From Paraburkholderia sp. SG-MS1 (GTDB lineage Bacteria; Pseudomonadota; Gammaproteobacteria; Burkholderiales; Burkholderiaceae), in contig NZ_NPIH01000203.1 of the NCBI RefSeq assembly GCF_012275575.1, positions 1 to 64,000 on the forward strand: 64,000 nt of DNA. Direction: 5' to 3'. Numbering within the stretch: position 1 is the first letter of the stretch; every line of letters starts with the position of its first letter. Below are positions 1 through 9,373 of the stretch, piece after piece. Made by a program: the position numbers and the translations under genes. Below the pieces are notes generated by a model that was not told the origin of the DNA, did no database searches, and saw only the letters and a list, made by a program, of their open reading frames with translations.

Positions 1-219
1 GCCCGCTTCGCCGCGCATCGGACCGAGGCCGAGCTTATGCGTGGATCTGGCCGACAGCCGCGGCTTCGCGACGCGGCCCGCCAGGGCGACAAACGCGGCG
101 GCGGCCCAGTCCGGCAGCGTGGACGGACCCACACACCCGAGGCTACCGACTGCGGTCACGAAAGATATGCCGAGCGTCGCGGCGACCTTGCCGTGCGCCA
201 TCACCGAGGGCGTCGGGAA

Positions 220-330
220 AGTGACGAGCATCGCGCTCGAATGCGGATATGACCGGCCTGGCCGGTTCGCGGCCGCGTTCTGGCGTCACTTCGGCTATTC
301 GGCGGGCGATGTGCGAAAGCGCGAGCCGGT
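220..330 (+). pseudogene. AraC-family regulator, C-terminal HTH remnant
   Basis: About 35 codons read like the second helix-turn-helix of an AraC/XylS regulator (IALECGYDRPGRFAAAFWRH, then FGYSAGDVRKRE). The ~60 codons before it show no first HTH and no sensor domain. The frame then continues past the HTH into the 3' end of the convergent glycosylase gene. This is most likely a degraded regulator tail; the rest could lie outside the left edge, but the upstream frame does not look coding. Motif recognition is good; calling it a non-functional remnant is inference. Confidence 0.55.
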
Positions 331-372
331 GCCCGACGAGCCGTCGGTCAGAACTTTCTTGTGTTCGCTCGA

Positions 373-897
373 CTACCGCAGCTGCGCAGACTTGCCGTCC
401 TCGTGCAGGCAATCGTGGATTTTTCGCCAGATTTCGAGCTTGGCCGCATACGGTAGCGTCGCGTGCGCGGGGCTGCTCGATGGAAGCCTGAGCATGCGAT
501 AGCCGCTCACGCGCTCGCCAAGAGCACGCTCGCCGATCTTCGCTGCCGTGCCGCCATTGAACGCGACGCAGGCAAGCTCGGGCAGCGTCGCGATAAGGCC
601 GATCAGATCGTTGCTCGCATGATCGCGAATGTTGCTGTCGAGACTGCCGGAGCGGCGCGCCTCAGCGACCACGTCCCATAGTCCGATGCGGTGTTCGAGA
701 AGCGTGCGCAAACGGTCGTCGTATTCCATCGCGCTGAGCTTCGCGCCGATGACATCGCCGACCAGATGCCAGAACCGGTTCTGCTTGTGCGCATAGTACT
801 GCCCATGCGCCAACGACATCTCACCCGGCAGGCTCCCCAGAATCAACACACGTGTACGAGCGTCGACGACCGGCGCAAAGCAACGTTTGAACGTCAT
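373..897 (-). CDS. DNA-deoxyinosine glycosylase (HDG, UDG superfamily)
   Basis: A 174-residue uracil-DNA-glycosylase-fold protein. The N-terminal active-site segment reads [12 protein letters not shown], followed by [14 protein letters not shown], and the C-terminal loop is LPSSSPAHA. Together these mark the hypoxanthine/deoxyinosine DNA glycosylase branch (family 6 UDG). It would remove hypoxanthine formed by adenine deamination, a base-excision repair step in the cytoplasm. Its ATG overlaps the ubiC stop (ATGA, 4 bp), so the two are probably translated from one mRNA. The length is normal for the family. Confidence 0.85.
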   Translation of the reverse strand: MTFKRCFAPVVDARTRVLILGSLPGEMSLAHGQYYAHKQNRFWHLVGDVIGAKLSAMEYDDRLRTLLEHRIGLWDVVAEARRSGSLDSNIRDHASNDLIGLIATLPELACVAFNGGTAAKIGERALGERVSGYRMLRLPSSSPAHATLPYAAKLEIWRKIHDCLHEDGKSAQLR

Positions 898-1601
898 GAG
901 CGCTGGCCCTCGTCACGGCATCGCGCGAGTGGCCGGCCGTGTTCGCGCTGGCGTCCAAAGGCGATATGCGTGGCGTGTCCGACGTCCTCGCGTGAAGCGA
1001 GACCGCGTTCTTCGCGCGAAGCCACGGAAGCCACGGCAGCCGCCACACATTCCCACAACGCCGGCAACAGGCATTCCGTCACCATCAACGGCGCGCCATG
1101 CCGCTCGAACACCGAGCGCCGCGCGACGAACGCGTGCGGCGCACGCGCAACCCCAGCGCCCACTTCCCGCGCCGCGAGCCAATACAACGGATGACGCGCT
1201 CCCACCCTGCGGCTCACCAGCGACGAGCGCGCAACGCTGCTGTCGCTATACAGCAGCTCCGCGAGCGGGCGCGTGCGCAAGCGCCGCGTCGCCTGCCACA
1301 CGCCGACGCTCGCCGCGCGCGGCGTCACGCTATGCGCCGCGACGAACGGCACGCCAGCGACCGCGAGCACCACCTCGCGCACCCACACGGGCGCACGCGG
1401 CGCGAGACCGAGCGCGGCGGCCTCGTCGGCCCAGGGGAGCGCGACGCCTTCGCGCGTGACGCGCACCGCGACGGGGCCGAGCGCGCGCAGATGCGCGGTC
1501 AGCGAACCACCTCGGGTCAACCAGTCTTTCTGGGCGGCGCTAAAGCCGGCTGAGGGCGCGACACGCCAGTGGGCGTCGGCGGCATCGAAACGGATAGACA
1601 T
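894..1601 (-). CDS. ubiC: Chorismate-pyruvate lyase UbiC
   Basis: A 235-residue protein matching UbiC. The N-terminal segment [15 protein letters not shown] is characteristic. An Arg-rich core (VWVREVVL) and the late Glu of [11 protein letters not shown] correspond to the substrate-binding Arg and catalytic Glu of the family. It converts chorismate to 4-hydroxybenzoate plus pyruvate, the first committed step of ubiquinone synthesis. The C-terminal ~30 residues, rich in Arg and Glu, extend beyond the usual UbiC core. It lies 4 bp over the downstream glycosylase gene. No ubiA is adjacent in this window. Confidence 0.85.
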   Translation of the reverse strand: MSIRFDAADAHWRVAPSAGFSAAQKDWLTRGGSLTAHLRALGPVAVRVTREGVALPWADEAAALGLAPRAPVWVREVVLAVAGVPFVAAHSVTPRAASVGVWQATRRLRTRPLAELLYSDSSVARSSLVSRRVGARHPLYWLAAREVGAGVARAPHAFVARRSVFERHGAPLMVTECLLPALWECVAAAVASVASREERGLASREDVGHATHIAFGRQREHGRPLARCRDEGQRS

Positions 1602-1770
1602 GGTGTCGGATTATAACGACCTGGCCATCAGGACATTTCTCACGCAAATGAGTGTGGCAGCGTGGTGCGCACCAACCCACGCATCGCTTTCGGAAGTATC
1701 TGATTTCTCCACTTTGCGGCGCGCGATAAAACCTCCGTGCTTCAACCAAAACATCAAGGAGAAAGAAAAG

Positions 1771-2274
1771 ATGAAGACATTCCTGGGCACAACCGCATGC
1801 GCAATGTCGGTGTTGCTGATGGCAGGCTGCCATGCCCCGCTCGATCGCGACAAGGAAACCTCGCTGAACAAGGCGGTCGGCATCGAAGTGACGCGCACTG
1901 CCGACGGCGTCGCGGTGAAGCTGCCCGAAACGGCGTTGTTCGATTTCAACCAATCCAACGTGCGCGCCGATTCGGGCGCGGTGGTCGATCGCTCCGCCGT
2001 GCTGCTCAAGCGCAGCCGGAAGCCGGTCATCGTCGAGGGCTACACCGACAATGTCGGCACGCTCGAATACAACCAGCAGTTATCCGAAGCGCGCGCGACC
2101 TCGGTGGGCTATGCACTCGTCGCACGCGGCGTGGCGCAGGATCGCATCCGCACGAAGGGCAACGCGTATCACGACCCGGTGGCGAGTAACGACACGCCCG
2201 AAGGCCGTGCATTGAATCGCCGTACGGAGATCATCGTGCGCGGCGAGAGCCTCGATACATTGATGGGCAAGTAA
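1771..2274 (+). CDS. OmpA-family outer-membrane lipoprotein
   Basis: 167 residues. A short signal peptide ends in the lipobox LMAGC (Cys20). The C-terminal half is an OmpA-like peptidoglycan-binding domain: ALFDFNQSNVRADS, then VEGYTDNVGTLEYNQQLSEA and the closing NRRTEI. It probably links the outer membrane to peptidoglycan. I chose the ATG at 1771 because AAGGAGAAAG lies just upstream and the signal peptide starts there; the open frame upstream lacks coding character. Monocistronic. It resembles the YiaD/Pal-like group but is not Pal itself, since there is no tol operon. Confidence 0.85.
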   Translation: MKTFLGTTACAMSVLLMAGCHAPLDRDKETSLNKAVGIEVTRTADGVAVKLPETALFDFNQSNVRADSGAVVDRSAVLLKRSRKPVIVEGYTDNVGTLEYNQQLSEARATSVGYALVARGVAQDRIRTKGNAYHDPVASNDTPEGRALNRRTEIIVRGESLDTLMGK

Positions 2275-2479
2275 AGAGCCTGGAAATAGCGAATGAATTT
2301 CCAAGCTTCCTAGTTCATGAGCATCGACATAAGACAAACCAGGACTCTCATATTCAACATCCCGATCTCAATTTAAGGTCGTTGATTAATGATGCTTAGC
2401 TAACCATAATTAATTCACGCCGACGCCGACTGAAACTTCGGCCCGTCGGCCACTTCGATAAAAAACACCAGGAGGCACA

Positions 2480-2752
2480 TTGAACGTCAGAAATCATGCA
2501 GAAACTTCTGCGCGTATCGCTCATCTTGCGGCGCTCGTTCTGCGCCGCATCGATGCTCCGCTTCACGAGAAAGAACTGGCCGGCTCGGCACTCGCGCAGC
2601 ACCACACATCGAAGCAAACCAGCCACGCCATCGGCAGTCTCGCAGCCAAAGTACTCGCCGACAACACGGCCAGCCACGAGGCGAAAGAACTGGCCGGCTG
2701 CGTGCTAGCGCAAGTGCGTCATCTGGTGGCAACGGCTTCCACCGCTCAATGA
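2480..2752 (+). CDS. Small hypothetical protein with duplicated 28-aa motif
   Basis: 90 residues, family not recognised. The TTG start at 2480 is preceded by AGGAGG and no in-frame ATG is better placed. The sequence holds two copies of a ~28-residue helical unit. Copy 1 starts IAHLAALVL and ends EKELAGSALAQ; copy 2 starts IGSLAAKVL and ends AKELAGCVLAQ. They share 15 of 28 residues by eye. There is no signal peptide or membrane segment. The composition (Ala, Leu, His) suggests a small all-helical cytosolic protein. The region upstream is unusually AT-rich, consistent with a promoter. Confidence 0.6.
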   Translation: MNVRNHAETSARIAHLAALVLRRIDAPLHEKELAGSALAQHHTSKQTSHAIGSLAAKVLADNTASHEAKELAGCVLAQVRHLVATASTAQ

Positions 2753-2811
2753 ATCGTCGCTGACCGTTCGGGCTGATACCGCCGAGCCGCCATCGTACCG
2801 CCGCGTAGGGC

Positions 2812-2842
2812 AAAAAAAATGCGCTGCCGAAGCAGCGCATTT
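2812..2842 (-). terminator. Rho-independent terminator of htpG
   Basis: A perfect 11-bp stem (2817-2827 with 2832-2842) closed by a CGAA tetraloop. Read on the minus strand it is followed by a run of eight T (the A tract at 2812-2819). It lies about 40 bp past the htpG stop. Confidence 0.9.
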
Positions 2843-2881
2843 CTCAACAACGAGCGTCAGTGCAACGCCGTCGGCTCAAGC

Positions 2882-4780
2882 TCAATTCGCGCGAGCCAGC
2901 AGAAGCGCATTAGTGCGCTTCACAAAGCTCGCCGGATCTTCCAGCGCGCCACCTTCGGCGAGCAAAGCCTGATCGAACAACAGGTGGCACCAGTCGTCGA
3001 AGTTCGCGCTGTCCGCGTGCAAGCCCTTCACCAGCGCGTGTTCCGGATTCACTTCGAGAATCGGATGGAACGACGGGGCTTGCTGGCCCGCCGCCTTCAG
3101 CATGCGTTGCAGGTAGCCGCTCATTTCGCCATCGTCGGCGATCAGGCATGACGGCGAGTCGGTCAGACGGAATGTCAAGCGCACGTCCTTCGCTTTGTCC
3201 TTCAGCACGTCCTTCATCTTCTCGACGAGCGGCTTGAACGCTTCGCCTGCCTTCTCCTGCGCCTGCTTTTCTTCGTCGTTCAATGCACCCAGATCGAGAT
3301 CGCCGCGCGCCACGCTTTGCAGCGGCTTGCCGTCGAATTCGGTCAGGTACGAGAGAATCCATTCATCGACGCGATCGGTCAGCAGCAGCACTTCCACGCC
3401 CTTCTTGCGGAACACTTCGAGGTGCGGGCTGTGGGTCGCGGCCTGCCAGGTATCGGCGGTGACGTAGTAGATCTTCGTTTGCTCGGGCTTCATGCGCGCG
3501 ACGTAGTCGGCCAGCGACACCGTCTGCTCCGGCGTTTCCGTATGCGTGGACGCAAAGCGCACGAGCTTCGCGACGCGCTCGCGATTCGCAAAATCTTCGC
3601 CGATGCCTTCCTTCAGCACCTGGCCAAACTCCTTCCAGAAGCCGGCGTACTTTTCGCGATCGGCTTCGTTTTCCGAGTTGGCCAGTTCTTCGAGCATCGA
3701 CAGCGAGCGCTTCGTCACGCCTTCGCGGATCGCCTTCACGTCACGGCTTTCCTGCAGGATTTCGCGCGACACGTTCAGCGGCAGATCGCTCGAATCGACC
3801 ACACCCTTCACGAAGCGCAGATACGCGGGCAGCAGTTGCTCGGCGTCGTCCATGATGAACACGCGCTTCACATACAGCTTCAGGCCGCCGCGCTGCTCGC
3901 GGTTCCACAGGTCGAAGGGTGCGTGGCTCGGCACGTACAGCAGTTGCGTGTATTCGCTGCGGCCTTCCACGCGGTTATGCGTCCACGCGAGCGGGTCCTG
4001 ATGATCGTGCGCGAGGTGCTGGTAGAACTGCTTGTACTGCTCCTCGGTGATGTCGTTCTTCGCGCGGGTCCACAGCGCGCTCGCCTGGTTGACGGTCTCG
4101 TCCTCGTCCTTCGTGACCATCGCGCTCTTTTCCGCGTCCCACTCTTCCTTCTGCATCAAAATCGGCAGCGCGACGTGGTCCGAGTACTTCTGGATGATCG
4201 ATTTGAGACGATGCGCCGACAGCAGCTCGTCTTCATCCGCACGCAGATGCAGCGTGATGGTGGTGCCGCGCGCGGCGCGCTCGATCTGCTCGACCGCGAA
4301 GTCTCCCTCGCCTGCGCTGACCCAGCGCACGCCTTCCGAGGCCGGCAAACCGGCGCGGCGCGTTTCGACCGTGATCTTGTCCGCGACGATGAATCCCGAA
4401 TAGAAGCCCACGCCGAACTGGCCGATCAGCGCCGCATCTTTCTGCTGGTCGCCGGAGAGCTTGCCGAAGAATTCCTTGGTGCCCGAGCGCGCGATCGTGC
4501 CGAGGTTCGCGATGGCTTCGTCGCGGCTCATGCCGATGCCGTTGTCGTCGAGCGTGACGGTGCGCGCGTCTTTGTCGAACGACACGCGAATTCGCAGGTT
4601 CGGATCGTTCTCGTACAGCGCGCTGTTTTCGATCGCTTCGAAACGCAGCTTGTCGGCCGCGTCGGAAGCGTTGGAAATCAGCTCGCGCAGAAAGATTTCC
4701 TTGTTGCTGTACAGCGAATGGATCATCAGTTGCAGAAGCTGCTTCACTTCTGCCTGAAAGCTCATGGTTTCTTGTGCCAT
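2882..4780 (-). CDS. htpG: Molecular chaperone HtpG (Hsp90)
   Basis: 632 residues, full family length. The N-terminal GHKL ATPase motifs are all visible: [18 protein letters not shown] and [11 protein letters not shown]. The Hsp90 middle domain follows ([14 protein letters not shown]) and then the C-terminal dimerisation region. It is an ATP-driven cytosolic chaperone. The start ATG has GAGAGGAAG upstream on the minus strand. It sits 126 bp downstream of the MocR gene in the same direction and ends at a strong terminator. No obvious sigma-32 promoter could be fixed by eye. Confidence 0.97.
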   Translation of the reverse strand: MAQETMSFQAEVKQLLQLMIHSLYSNKEIFLRELISNASDAADKLRFEAIENSALYENDPNLRIRVSFDKDARTVTLDDNGIGMSRDEAIANLGTIARSGTKEFFGKLSGDQQKDAALIGQFGVGFYSGFIVADKITVETRRAGLPASEGVRWVSAGEGDFAVEQIERAARGTTITLHLRADEDELLSAHRLKSIIQKYSDHVALPILMQKEEWDAEKSAMVTKDEDETVNQASALWTRAKNDITEEQYKQFYQHLAHDHQDPLAWTHNRVEGRSEYTQLLYVPSHAPFDLWNREQRGGLKLYVKRVFIMDDAEQLLPAYLRFVKGVVDSSDLPLNVSREILQESRDVKAIREGVTKRSLSMLEELANSENEADREKYAGFWKEFGQVLKEGIGEDFANRERVAKLVRFASTHTETPEQTVSLADYVARMKPEQTKIYYVTADTWQAATHSPHLEVFRKKGVEVLLLTDRVDEWILSYLTEFDGKPLQSVARGDLDLGALNDEEKQAQEKAGEAFKPLVEKMKDVLKDKAKDVRLTFRLTDSPSCLIADDGEMSGYLQRMLKAAGQQAPSFHPILEVNPEHALVKGLHADSANFDDWCHLLFDQALLAEGGALEDPASFVKRTNALLLARAN

Positions 4781-4906
4781 GGTCGGACTTCCTCTCTGTT
4801 GCGAATGGGGTTCAGGTCAGGTGGGGTACTCGGACGCCCGCGCCGTGCGGTGCGGCCTGCCGCGCCACCAGATCGTCCGCCTAACTGGGGACGATCCGGC
4901 ACGGTT

Positions 4907-6361
4907 TCAAGAGGCGCGCCGCGCGACGCTGTCGAGATAGCGGCACAGAAACGTCGCCAGTTCCGGGTCGCCGCAATTGGCGATATTGAAGCGCATCCAC
5001 GTCGTCGGCGACTGCTGCGGCGAGAACAGGCTGCCGGGCGTCAGCAGGAAGCCGCCTTCGTGACCGGCGGCCGCCAGCGCACCCGCGTCGACGCCCGTAT
5101 CGACCCACAGGAACATGCCGGCCGCGGGCGTCAGAAACAGCTTCATGCCGGTCTTTTCCAGCATCCGCACGGACTTTTCGCGCACGCCGTCGAGCCGCGC
5201 GCGCACCCGCTCGACATGCCGCCGATAGTGGCCCTCGGTCAGAATCTTGTACAGCACCCGCTCGTTGAGCTCGGGGCTCGTCATGCCGACCAGCATCTTC
5301 TGGTTGCTGACCGCCGTCGCCACCTCCGGCGCGCACGCGATGAAGCCCACGCGCAGATTCGGCGCGAGCGTCTTCGAAAAGCTGCCGAGGTAGATCACGC
5401 GCTTTAGCTGGTCGAGGCTCGCGAGGCGCGTGCCCGGATGGCTCGGCGGGCACAGATCGCCGTAAATATCGTCTTCGACGACGATGAAATCGTACGCTTC
5501 GGCGAGGCGCAGGATGCGGAACGCCTGGGCCGCCGTCAGTGACGTGCCCGTCGGGTTCTGCAGCACCGAGTTGATCACCAGCATTTTCGGCCGCCAGGTC
5601 TGAACGAGCGTTTCGAGCGCGTCGAGATCGGGGCCGTCCGGCGTGTACGGCATGCCGACCAGCCGCGCGCCTTGCGACGCGAAGCAGCCGAACATCTGGA
5701 ACCAGGCCGGATCGCCGACGATCACCGCTTCGCCCGGCTTCACGTAGATGCGCGAGATCAGATCGATCGCTTGTGTGACCCCCGACACCATCACGATCTG
5801 CTCCGGCGACGCGCCGATCTCCAGCTCTTCGAGCCGCGTCTGCAATTGCTGGCGCAGCGGCAGGAAACCCTGCGGCGTGCCGATGCCGAGCATCTGCGCG
5901 CCGCTCTGCCGCCCGAGCGTGCGCAGTGCGTTGGTAATCAGGTCGCCGTCGAGCCAGCGCGTGGGCAGATAACCGAGACCCGGGCTGCGCTCGGGGCGCG
6001 TGCCGGTGTATAGCATGTTGCGCAACAGCCAGACCACGTCGATCTTGGCCGGCGCGGGCGCGCCCCCGGCAGACGGGCGAATTTCCGCGAGCGGGGCGCC
6101 GGCGAGCCGCTCACGCACGTAGAACCCGGAGCCGCGCCGCGACTCCAGATACCCTTGCGCCACCAGCCGCTCATACGCCTCGACCACCGTGAAGCGCGAC
6201 ACGCCCTTGTCGAGCGCGAGCTTGCGGATCGACGGCATGCGCATGCCGGGGCGGAACACGCGTTCCTCGATACGGCGGCGTGCCCACTGCACGAGCTGCT
6301 CGACCAGCGTCAGCGCTGAGGTGTCGTGCGGGGCGGGAATCTGGGCAAGCGAGACGGACAT
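4907..6361 (-). CDS. MocR-family transcriptional regulator (GntR HTH + aminotransferase fold)
   Basis: 484 residues. An N-terminal GntR winged helix (MPSIRKLALDKGVSRFTVVE) is fused to a fold-type I aminotransferase domain with the PLP-lysine motif LGSFSKTLAPNLRVGF. MocR proteins usually sense PLP or an amino compound through an internal aldimine and control a neighbouring operon. The ATG at 6361 fits the family N-terminus; a longer open frame to 6550 crosses the promoter and is rejected. It is divergent from a VOC-family gene and upstream of htpG. The closest assigned groups are PdxR and GabR; the target is not known here. Confidence 0.88.
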   Translation of the reverse strand: MSVSLAQIPAPHDTSALTLVEQLVQWARRRIEERVFRPGMRMPSIRKLALDKGVSRFTVVEAYERLVAQGYLESRRGSGFYVRERLAGAPLAEIRPSAGGAPAPAKIDVVWLLRNMLYTGTRPERSPGLGYLPTRWLDGDLITNALRTLGRQSGAQMLGIGTPQGFLPLRQQLQTRLEELEIGASPEQIVMVSGVTQAIDLISRIYVKPGEAVIVGDPAWFQMFGCFASQGARLVGMPYTPDGPDLDALETLVQTWRPKMLVINSVLQNPTGTSLTAAQAFRILRLAEAYDFIVVEDDIYGDLCPPSHPGTRLASLDQLKRVIYLGSFSKTLAPNLRVGFIACAPEVATAVSNQKMLVGMTSPELNERVLYKILTEGHYRRHVERVRARLDGVREKSVRMLEKTGMKLFLTPAAGMFLWVDTGVDAGALAAAGHEGGFLLTPGSLFSPQQSPTTWMRFNIANCGDPELATFLCRYLDSVARRAS

Positions 6362-6372
6362 GGCGAACTCCA

Positions 6373-6405
6373 ACTGTACCGAACAGTATCGAATCGATTG
6401 TACCG
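6373..6405. promoter_or_regulatory. Candidate MocR operator in divergent promoter region
   Basis: A perfect inverted repeat ACTGT-accga-ACAGT occupies 6373-6387, 12 bp upstream of the MocR start. TGTACCG also occurs twice in direct orientation (6375-6381 and 6399-6405, 24 bp apart), with a near copy TGTGCCG at 6410-6416. MocR regulators typically bind such mixed direct and inverted repeats. The assignment to this MocR is inference. Confidence 0.5.
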
Positions 6406-6636
6406 TTACTGTGCCGGTCGCCGCCGTTACATTTGAGTTCAACCAAGGATGGTAAGGCAGCGCCAGCGCGCGCGGACAACAGCTGCACCGCTCACAAACG
6501 ATCCGGCAACCCCGGTCCGACACTATCCGCATGGCCCGCCGATCCGGCAAGCGGTTATGCTTACGGCCCCGGCAGCAGCGCCGTCACATCTGGCGCGCAC
6601 CGGTTTACCGCAGAAAACCGTGTTCCTCGCTCCGTC

Positions 6637-7374
6637 ATGACAGCTCATCCGCTCCGTCTCGATCACCTCGTGATTTCAGCGCGCACCCTCGACGAGGGTG
6701 CGCAATACGTCGCCGATACGGTCGGCGTCGCGCCGGCCGGCGGCGGTGCACATCCGCTGATGCGCACCCGCAACCGGCTGCTGAATCTGTGGGGCGGGGT
6801 CTATCTGGAAGTGATCGCGATCGATCCGCACGCCGCGCCGGTGGCCGCTTCGGCCTCTTCGGCCCCTTCCGCCGGTTCCGCCGGCTCTTCGGCCGCTGGC
6901 ACGGAGCCGCGCCCTCGCCTGTTCGCCCTCGACGACCCGGCGACGCACACACGGCTCGAAAACGGCCCATACCTATCGCACTGGGTTGCCCGGGTCGAGC
7001 GGCCGAAGCAGCTGACGACGTGGCAAGCGCAGTATCCGCAGCGCATCCCGCCCATCGTGCCGATGACGCGCGGCGCTTTCACCTGGGGCCTGTCGGTGCC
7101 CGACGACGGTGCTTTCCCGGCCTGGCATGGCGCGGGCGACGGCGTGCTGCCCTCGCTGATCCAGTGGGACTCGCTGCGCCATCCGTCAGATGCACTGCCG
7201 CCCACGGGCATCGCCCTGAAAGCGCTAAAAGCCGTTCATCCGCAAGCGGATCCGGTGCGTGCGCAATTGCAGTGGCTCGGCGCCGCCCATCTGCTCGAAC
7301 TGCGGCCCACCGACGGCGCCGCGGCGCTCGTCGCCGAATTTGAAACACCCGATGGTCTCCGGACCCTCAAATAA
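6637..7374 (+). CDS. VOC-family (glyoxalase-like) protein
   Basis: 245 residues. It starts RLDHLVISARTLDEGAQYV, the first beta-alpha unit of the vicinal-oxygen-chelate fold, and has the LLNLWGGVYLEVIAID strand that supplies a metal ligand (His near the start, Glu here). It resembles the Glyoxalase_3 domain. A Ser/Ala-rich linker near residues 68-88 looks like a lineage-specific insertion. The enzyme substrate is not deducible. It diverges from the MocR regulator and may be its target. No clear Shine-Dalgarno precedes the ATG. Confidence 0.75.
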   Translation: MTAHPLRLDHLVISARTLDEGAQYVADTVGVAPAGGGAHPLMRTRNRLLNLWGGVYLEVIAIDPHAAPVAASASSAPSAGSAGSSAAGTEPRPRLFALDDPATHTRLENGPYLSHWVARVERPKQLTTWQAQYPQRIPPIVPMTRGAFTWGLSVPDDGAFPAWHGAGDGVLPSLIQWDSLRHPSDALPPTGIALKALKAVHPQADPVRAQLQWLGAAHLLELRPTDGAAALVAEFETPDGLRTLK

Positions 7375-7450
7375 GCAGCGCGCGCGGGTCGCCGACTCGC
7401 GCGATAATTGAAGTTTTGACCGGTTCCAGAAATACCAAGCAGAGGAGATC

Positions 7451-8647
7451 ATGGACCAAAGCGACCTGAAAGCCCCGACGTGGCAATTGTCCGAACGCGC
7501 GCGCAAGCTTACGAGCTCCGCGATTCGCGAGATCCTGAAGGTCACGGAACGGCCCGAAGTCATTTCGTTCGCCGGCGGCCTGCCCTCGCCGGCCACCTTC
7601 CCGGCCGAGCGCATGCGCGAAGCCTCCGACCGCATTCTGCGCGACACGCCTGCCGCGGCGCTGCAATACAGCGCGACCGAAGGCTACGCGCCGCTGCGTG
7701 AGTGGATTGCGCAGCGCTATTCGGTCAACGGCGCGCAGATTCGTGCGAGCCAGGTGCTGATCACCACCGGCTCGCAGCAGGCGCTCGACCTGCTCGGCAA
7801 GGTGCTGGTGTGCCCGGACAGCCCGGTGCTGGTCGAAACGCCGACCTACCTCGGCGCGCTGCAATCGTTCTCGATGTACGAGCCGAGCTACGTGCAGGTG
7901 GCCACCGACGAACAAGGCCTGATCCCCGAAGCGCTCACGGCGGAACTGACAAAGGGCGCGCGCCTGCTGTACGCGCAGCCGAACTTCCAGAATCCAACCG
8001 GCCGCCGCCTGCCGATCGAACGCCGCCGCGCGCTCGCCGAGTTCGCGAAGACCGCGCCGTTCCCGGTGATCGAAGACGATCCGTACGGCGCGCTCGACTA
8101 CGCGGGCGAACCGCTGCCCACCATGCTGTCGATGGCGCCGGAGCACATCGTCTATCTCGGCTCGTTCTCGAAGGTGCTCGCGCCGGGCCTGCGGGTCGGC
8201 TTCATCATCGCGCCCGAGGAACTGATCTTCAAACTCGTGCAGGCGAAGCAGGCCACCGATCTGCACACGCCGAGCTTCACGCAGCGCATCGTGCACGAAG
8301 TGATCAAGGACGGTTTCCTCGATACGCACGTGCCGACCATCCGCGAGCTGTATCGCAACCAGTGCCACGCGATGCTGTCCACGCTCGAGCGCAACATGCC
8401 CGCAGGCGTGAGCTGGAATCGTCCGGAAGGCGGCATGTTCATCTGGGTGAATCTGCCCGCGCAGATCGACAGCATGAGGCTGCTCGAAGAAGCCGTCGCG
8501 CAGAACGTGGCGTTCGTGCCGGGCGGTCCGTTCTTCGCGAACGAAGCGCAACACAACACGCTGCGTCTGTCGTTCGTCACGGTGCCGCCTGCGAAGATCG
8601 ACGAAGGCATCGGGCGTCTCGGCGCGCTGATCCGCGCGAAGCTCTGA
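7451..8647 (+). CDS. PLP-dependent aminotransferase (class I/II, LysN/2-aminoadipate type)
   Basis: 398 residues. Aminotransferase class I/II landmarks are present: SFAGGLPSPATFP near the N-terminus, LITTGSQQALDLLGK, YAQPNFQNPTG, IEDDPYGALDY, and the Schiff-base lysine in LGSFSKVLAPGLRVGF. This pattern matches the stand-alone MocR-like transaminases (2-aminoadipate aminotransferase or valine-pyruvate type). There is a good ribosome site (AGAGGAG) before ATG. It is followed 52 bp later by a RidA gene; RidA deaminates the enamines and imines that PLP enzymes release, so the pairing makes functional sense. The exact substrate is unknown. Confidence 0.9.
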   Translation: MDQSDLKAPTWQLSERARKLTSSAIREILKVTERPEVISFAGGLPSPATFPAERMREASDRILRDTPAAALQYSATEGYAPLREWIAQRYSVNGAQIRASQVLITTGSQQALDLLGKVLVCPDSPVLVETPTYLGALQSFSMYEPSYVQVATDEQGLIPEALTAELTKGARLLYAQPNFQNPTGRRLPIERRRALAEFAKTAPFPVIEDDPYGALDYAGEPLPTMLSMAPEHIVYLGSFSKVLAPGLRVGFIIAPEELIFKLVQAKQATDLHTPSFTQRIVHEVIKDGFLDTHVPTIRELYRNQCHAMLSTLERNMPAGVSWNRPEGGMFIWVNLPAQIDSMRLLEEAVAQNVAFVPGGPFFANEAQHNTLRLSFVTVPPAKIDEGIGRLGALIRAKL

Positions 8648-8699
8648 GCACGCGCGGCCCGACCCGCGTGAGCGAATTCCACTACTGATCGAGGACACC

Positions 8700-9164
8700 A
8701 TGGCTCAAACGAATGTGTACGACAAGCTGAAGGAACTGGGCATCGAGTTGCCGGTCGCCGGCGCACCGGCAGCCGCGTATGTGATGAGCGCGCAAAGCGG
8801 CAACACGGTGTACCTGTCCGGCCACATCGCGAAGAAAGACGGCAAGGTGTGGACGGGCAAGCTCGGCGCCACGCTCGGCACCGACGAAGGCAAGGCCGCC
8901 GCGCGCTCGATCGCCATCGACCTGCTCGCCACGCTGCATGCGCATGTGGGCGATCTGAACCGCGTGACGCGCATCGTCAAGCTGATGAGTCTCGTCAACT
9001 CGACGCCCGAGTTCACCGAACAGCATCTGGTCACCAACGGCGCGTCCGAACTGGTCGCCGACGTGTTCGGCGAGCGCGGCAAGCATGCGCGCTCGGCATT
9101 CGGCGTCGCGCAGATTCCGCTCGGCGCGTGCGTCGAGATCGAGATGATCGCTGAAGTCGAGTAA
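8700..9164 (+). CDS. RidA-family (YjgF) enamine/imine deaminase
   Basis: 154 residues, slightly longer than classical RidA (~128). It contains the trimer-forming core VYLSGHIAKKDGKVWTGKLG and the C-terminal HARSAFGVAQIPLGACVEIE. The Arg of that segment is the family's catalytic arginine. It would hydrolyse reactive 2-aminoacrylate-type intermediates in the cytoplasm. The gene follows the aminotransferase in the same direction and is probably cotranscribed. A hairpin with a T run follows it. Confidence 0.88.
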   Translation: MAQTNVYDKLKELGIELPVAGAPAAAYVMSAQSGNTVYLSGHIAKKDGKVWTGKLGATLGTDEGKAAARSIAIDLLATLHAHVGDLNRVTRIVKLMSLVNSTPEFTEQHLVTNGASELVADVFGERGKHARSAFGVAQIPLGACVEIEMIAEVE

Positions 9165-9250
9165 CGAATACGCATGAGCAGCCGCACGGCGAAAGCCGCC
9201 GTGGCAACCCAGCGGGCATAAGCCGGCGGTTCGCCGGACAGTCCGTTCAG

Positions 9251-9288
9251 AACGCGTCGCGAGGTGCCTGCTACCTGCGGCGCGTTTT
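9251..9288 (+). terminator. Probable rho-independent terminator after ridA
   Basis: An interrupted stem pairs AACGCG (9251-9256) with CGCGTT (9281-9286), continuing inward with CGC/GCG and AGGT/ACCT around a short loop, followed by TTTT. It would separate the aminotransferase-ridA unit from phzF. Confidence 0.6.
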
Positions 9289-9373
9289 GCATTTGTGCAA
9301 AGGTGGATCGTTGCCGCGCCAGCGGATAGAATCCGCGAACCATACTCAATCGTTTGATTCGCTGGACCGTGCC

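Noticed and set aside
3317-5407. A 696-codon plus-strand frame antisense to htpG and the MocR gene
   Set aside because: Same reason: HtpG and MocR signatures are certain on the minus strand.
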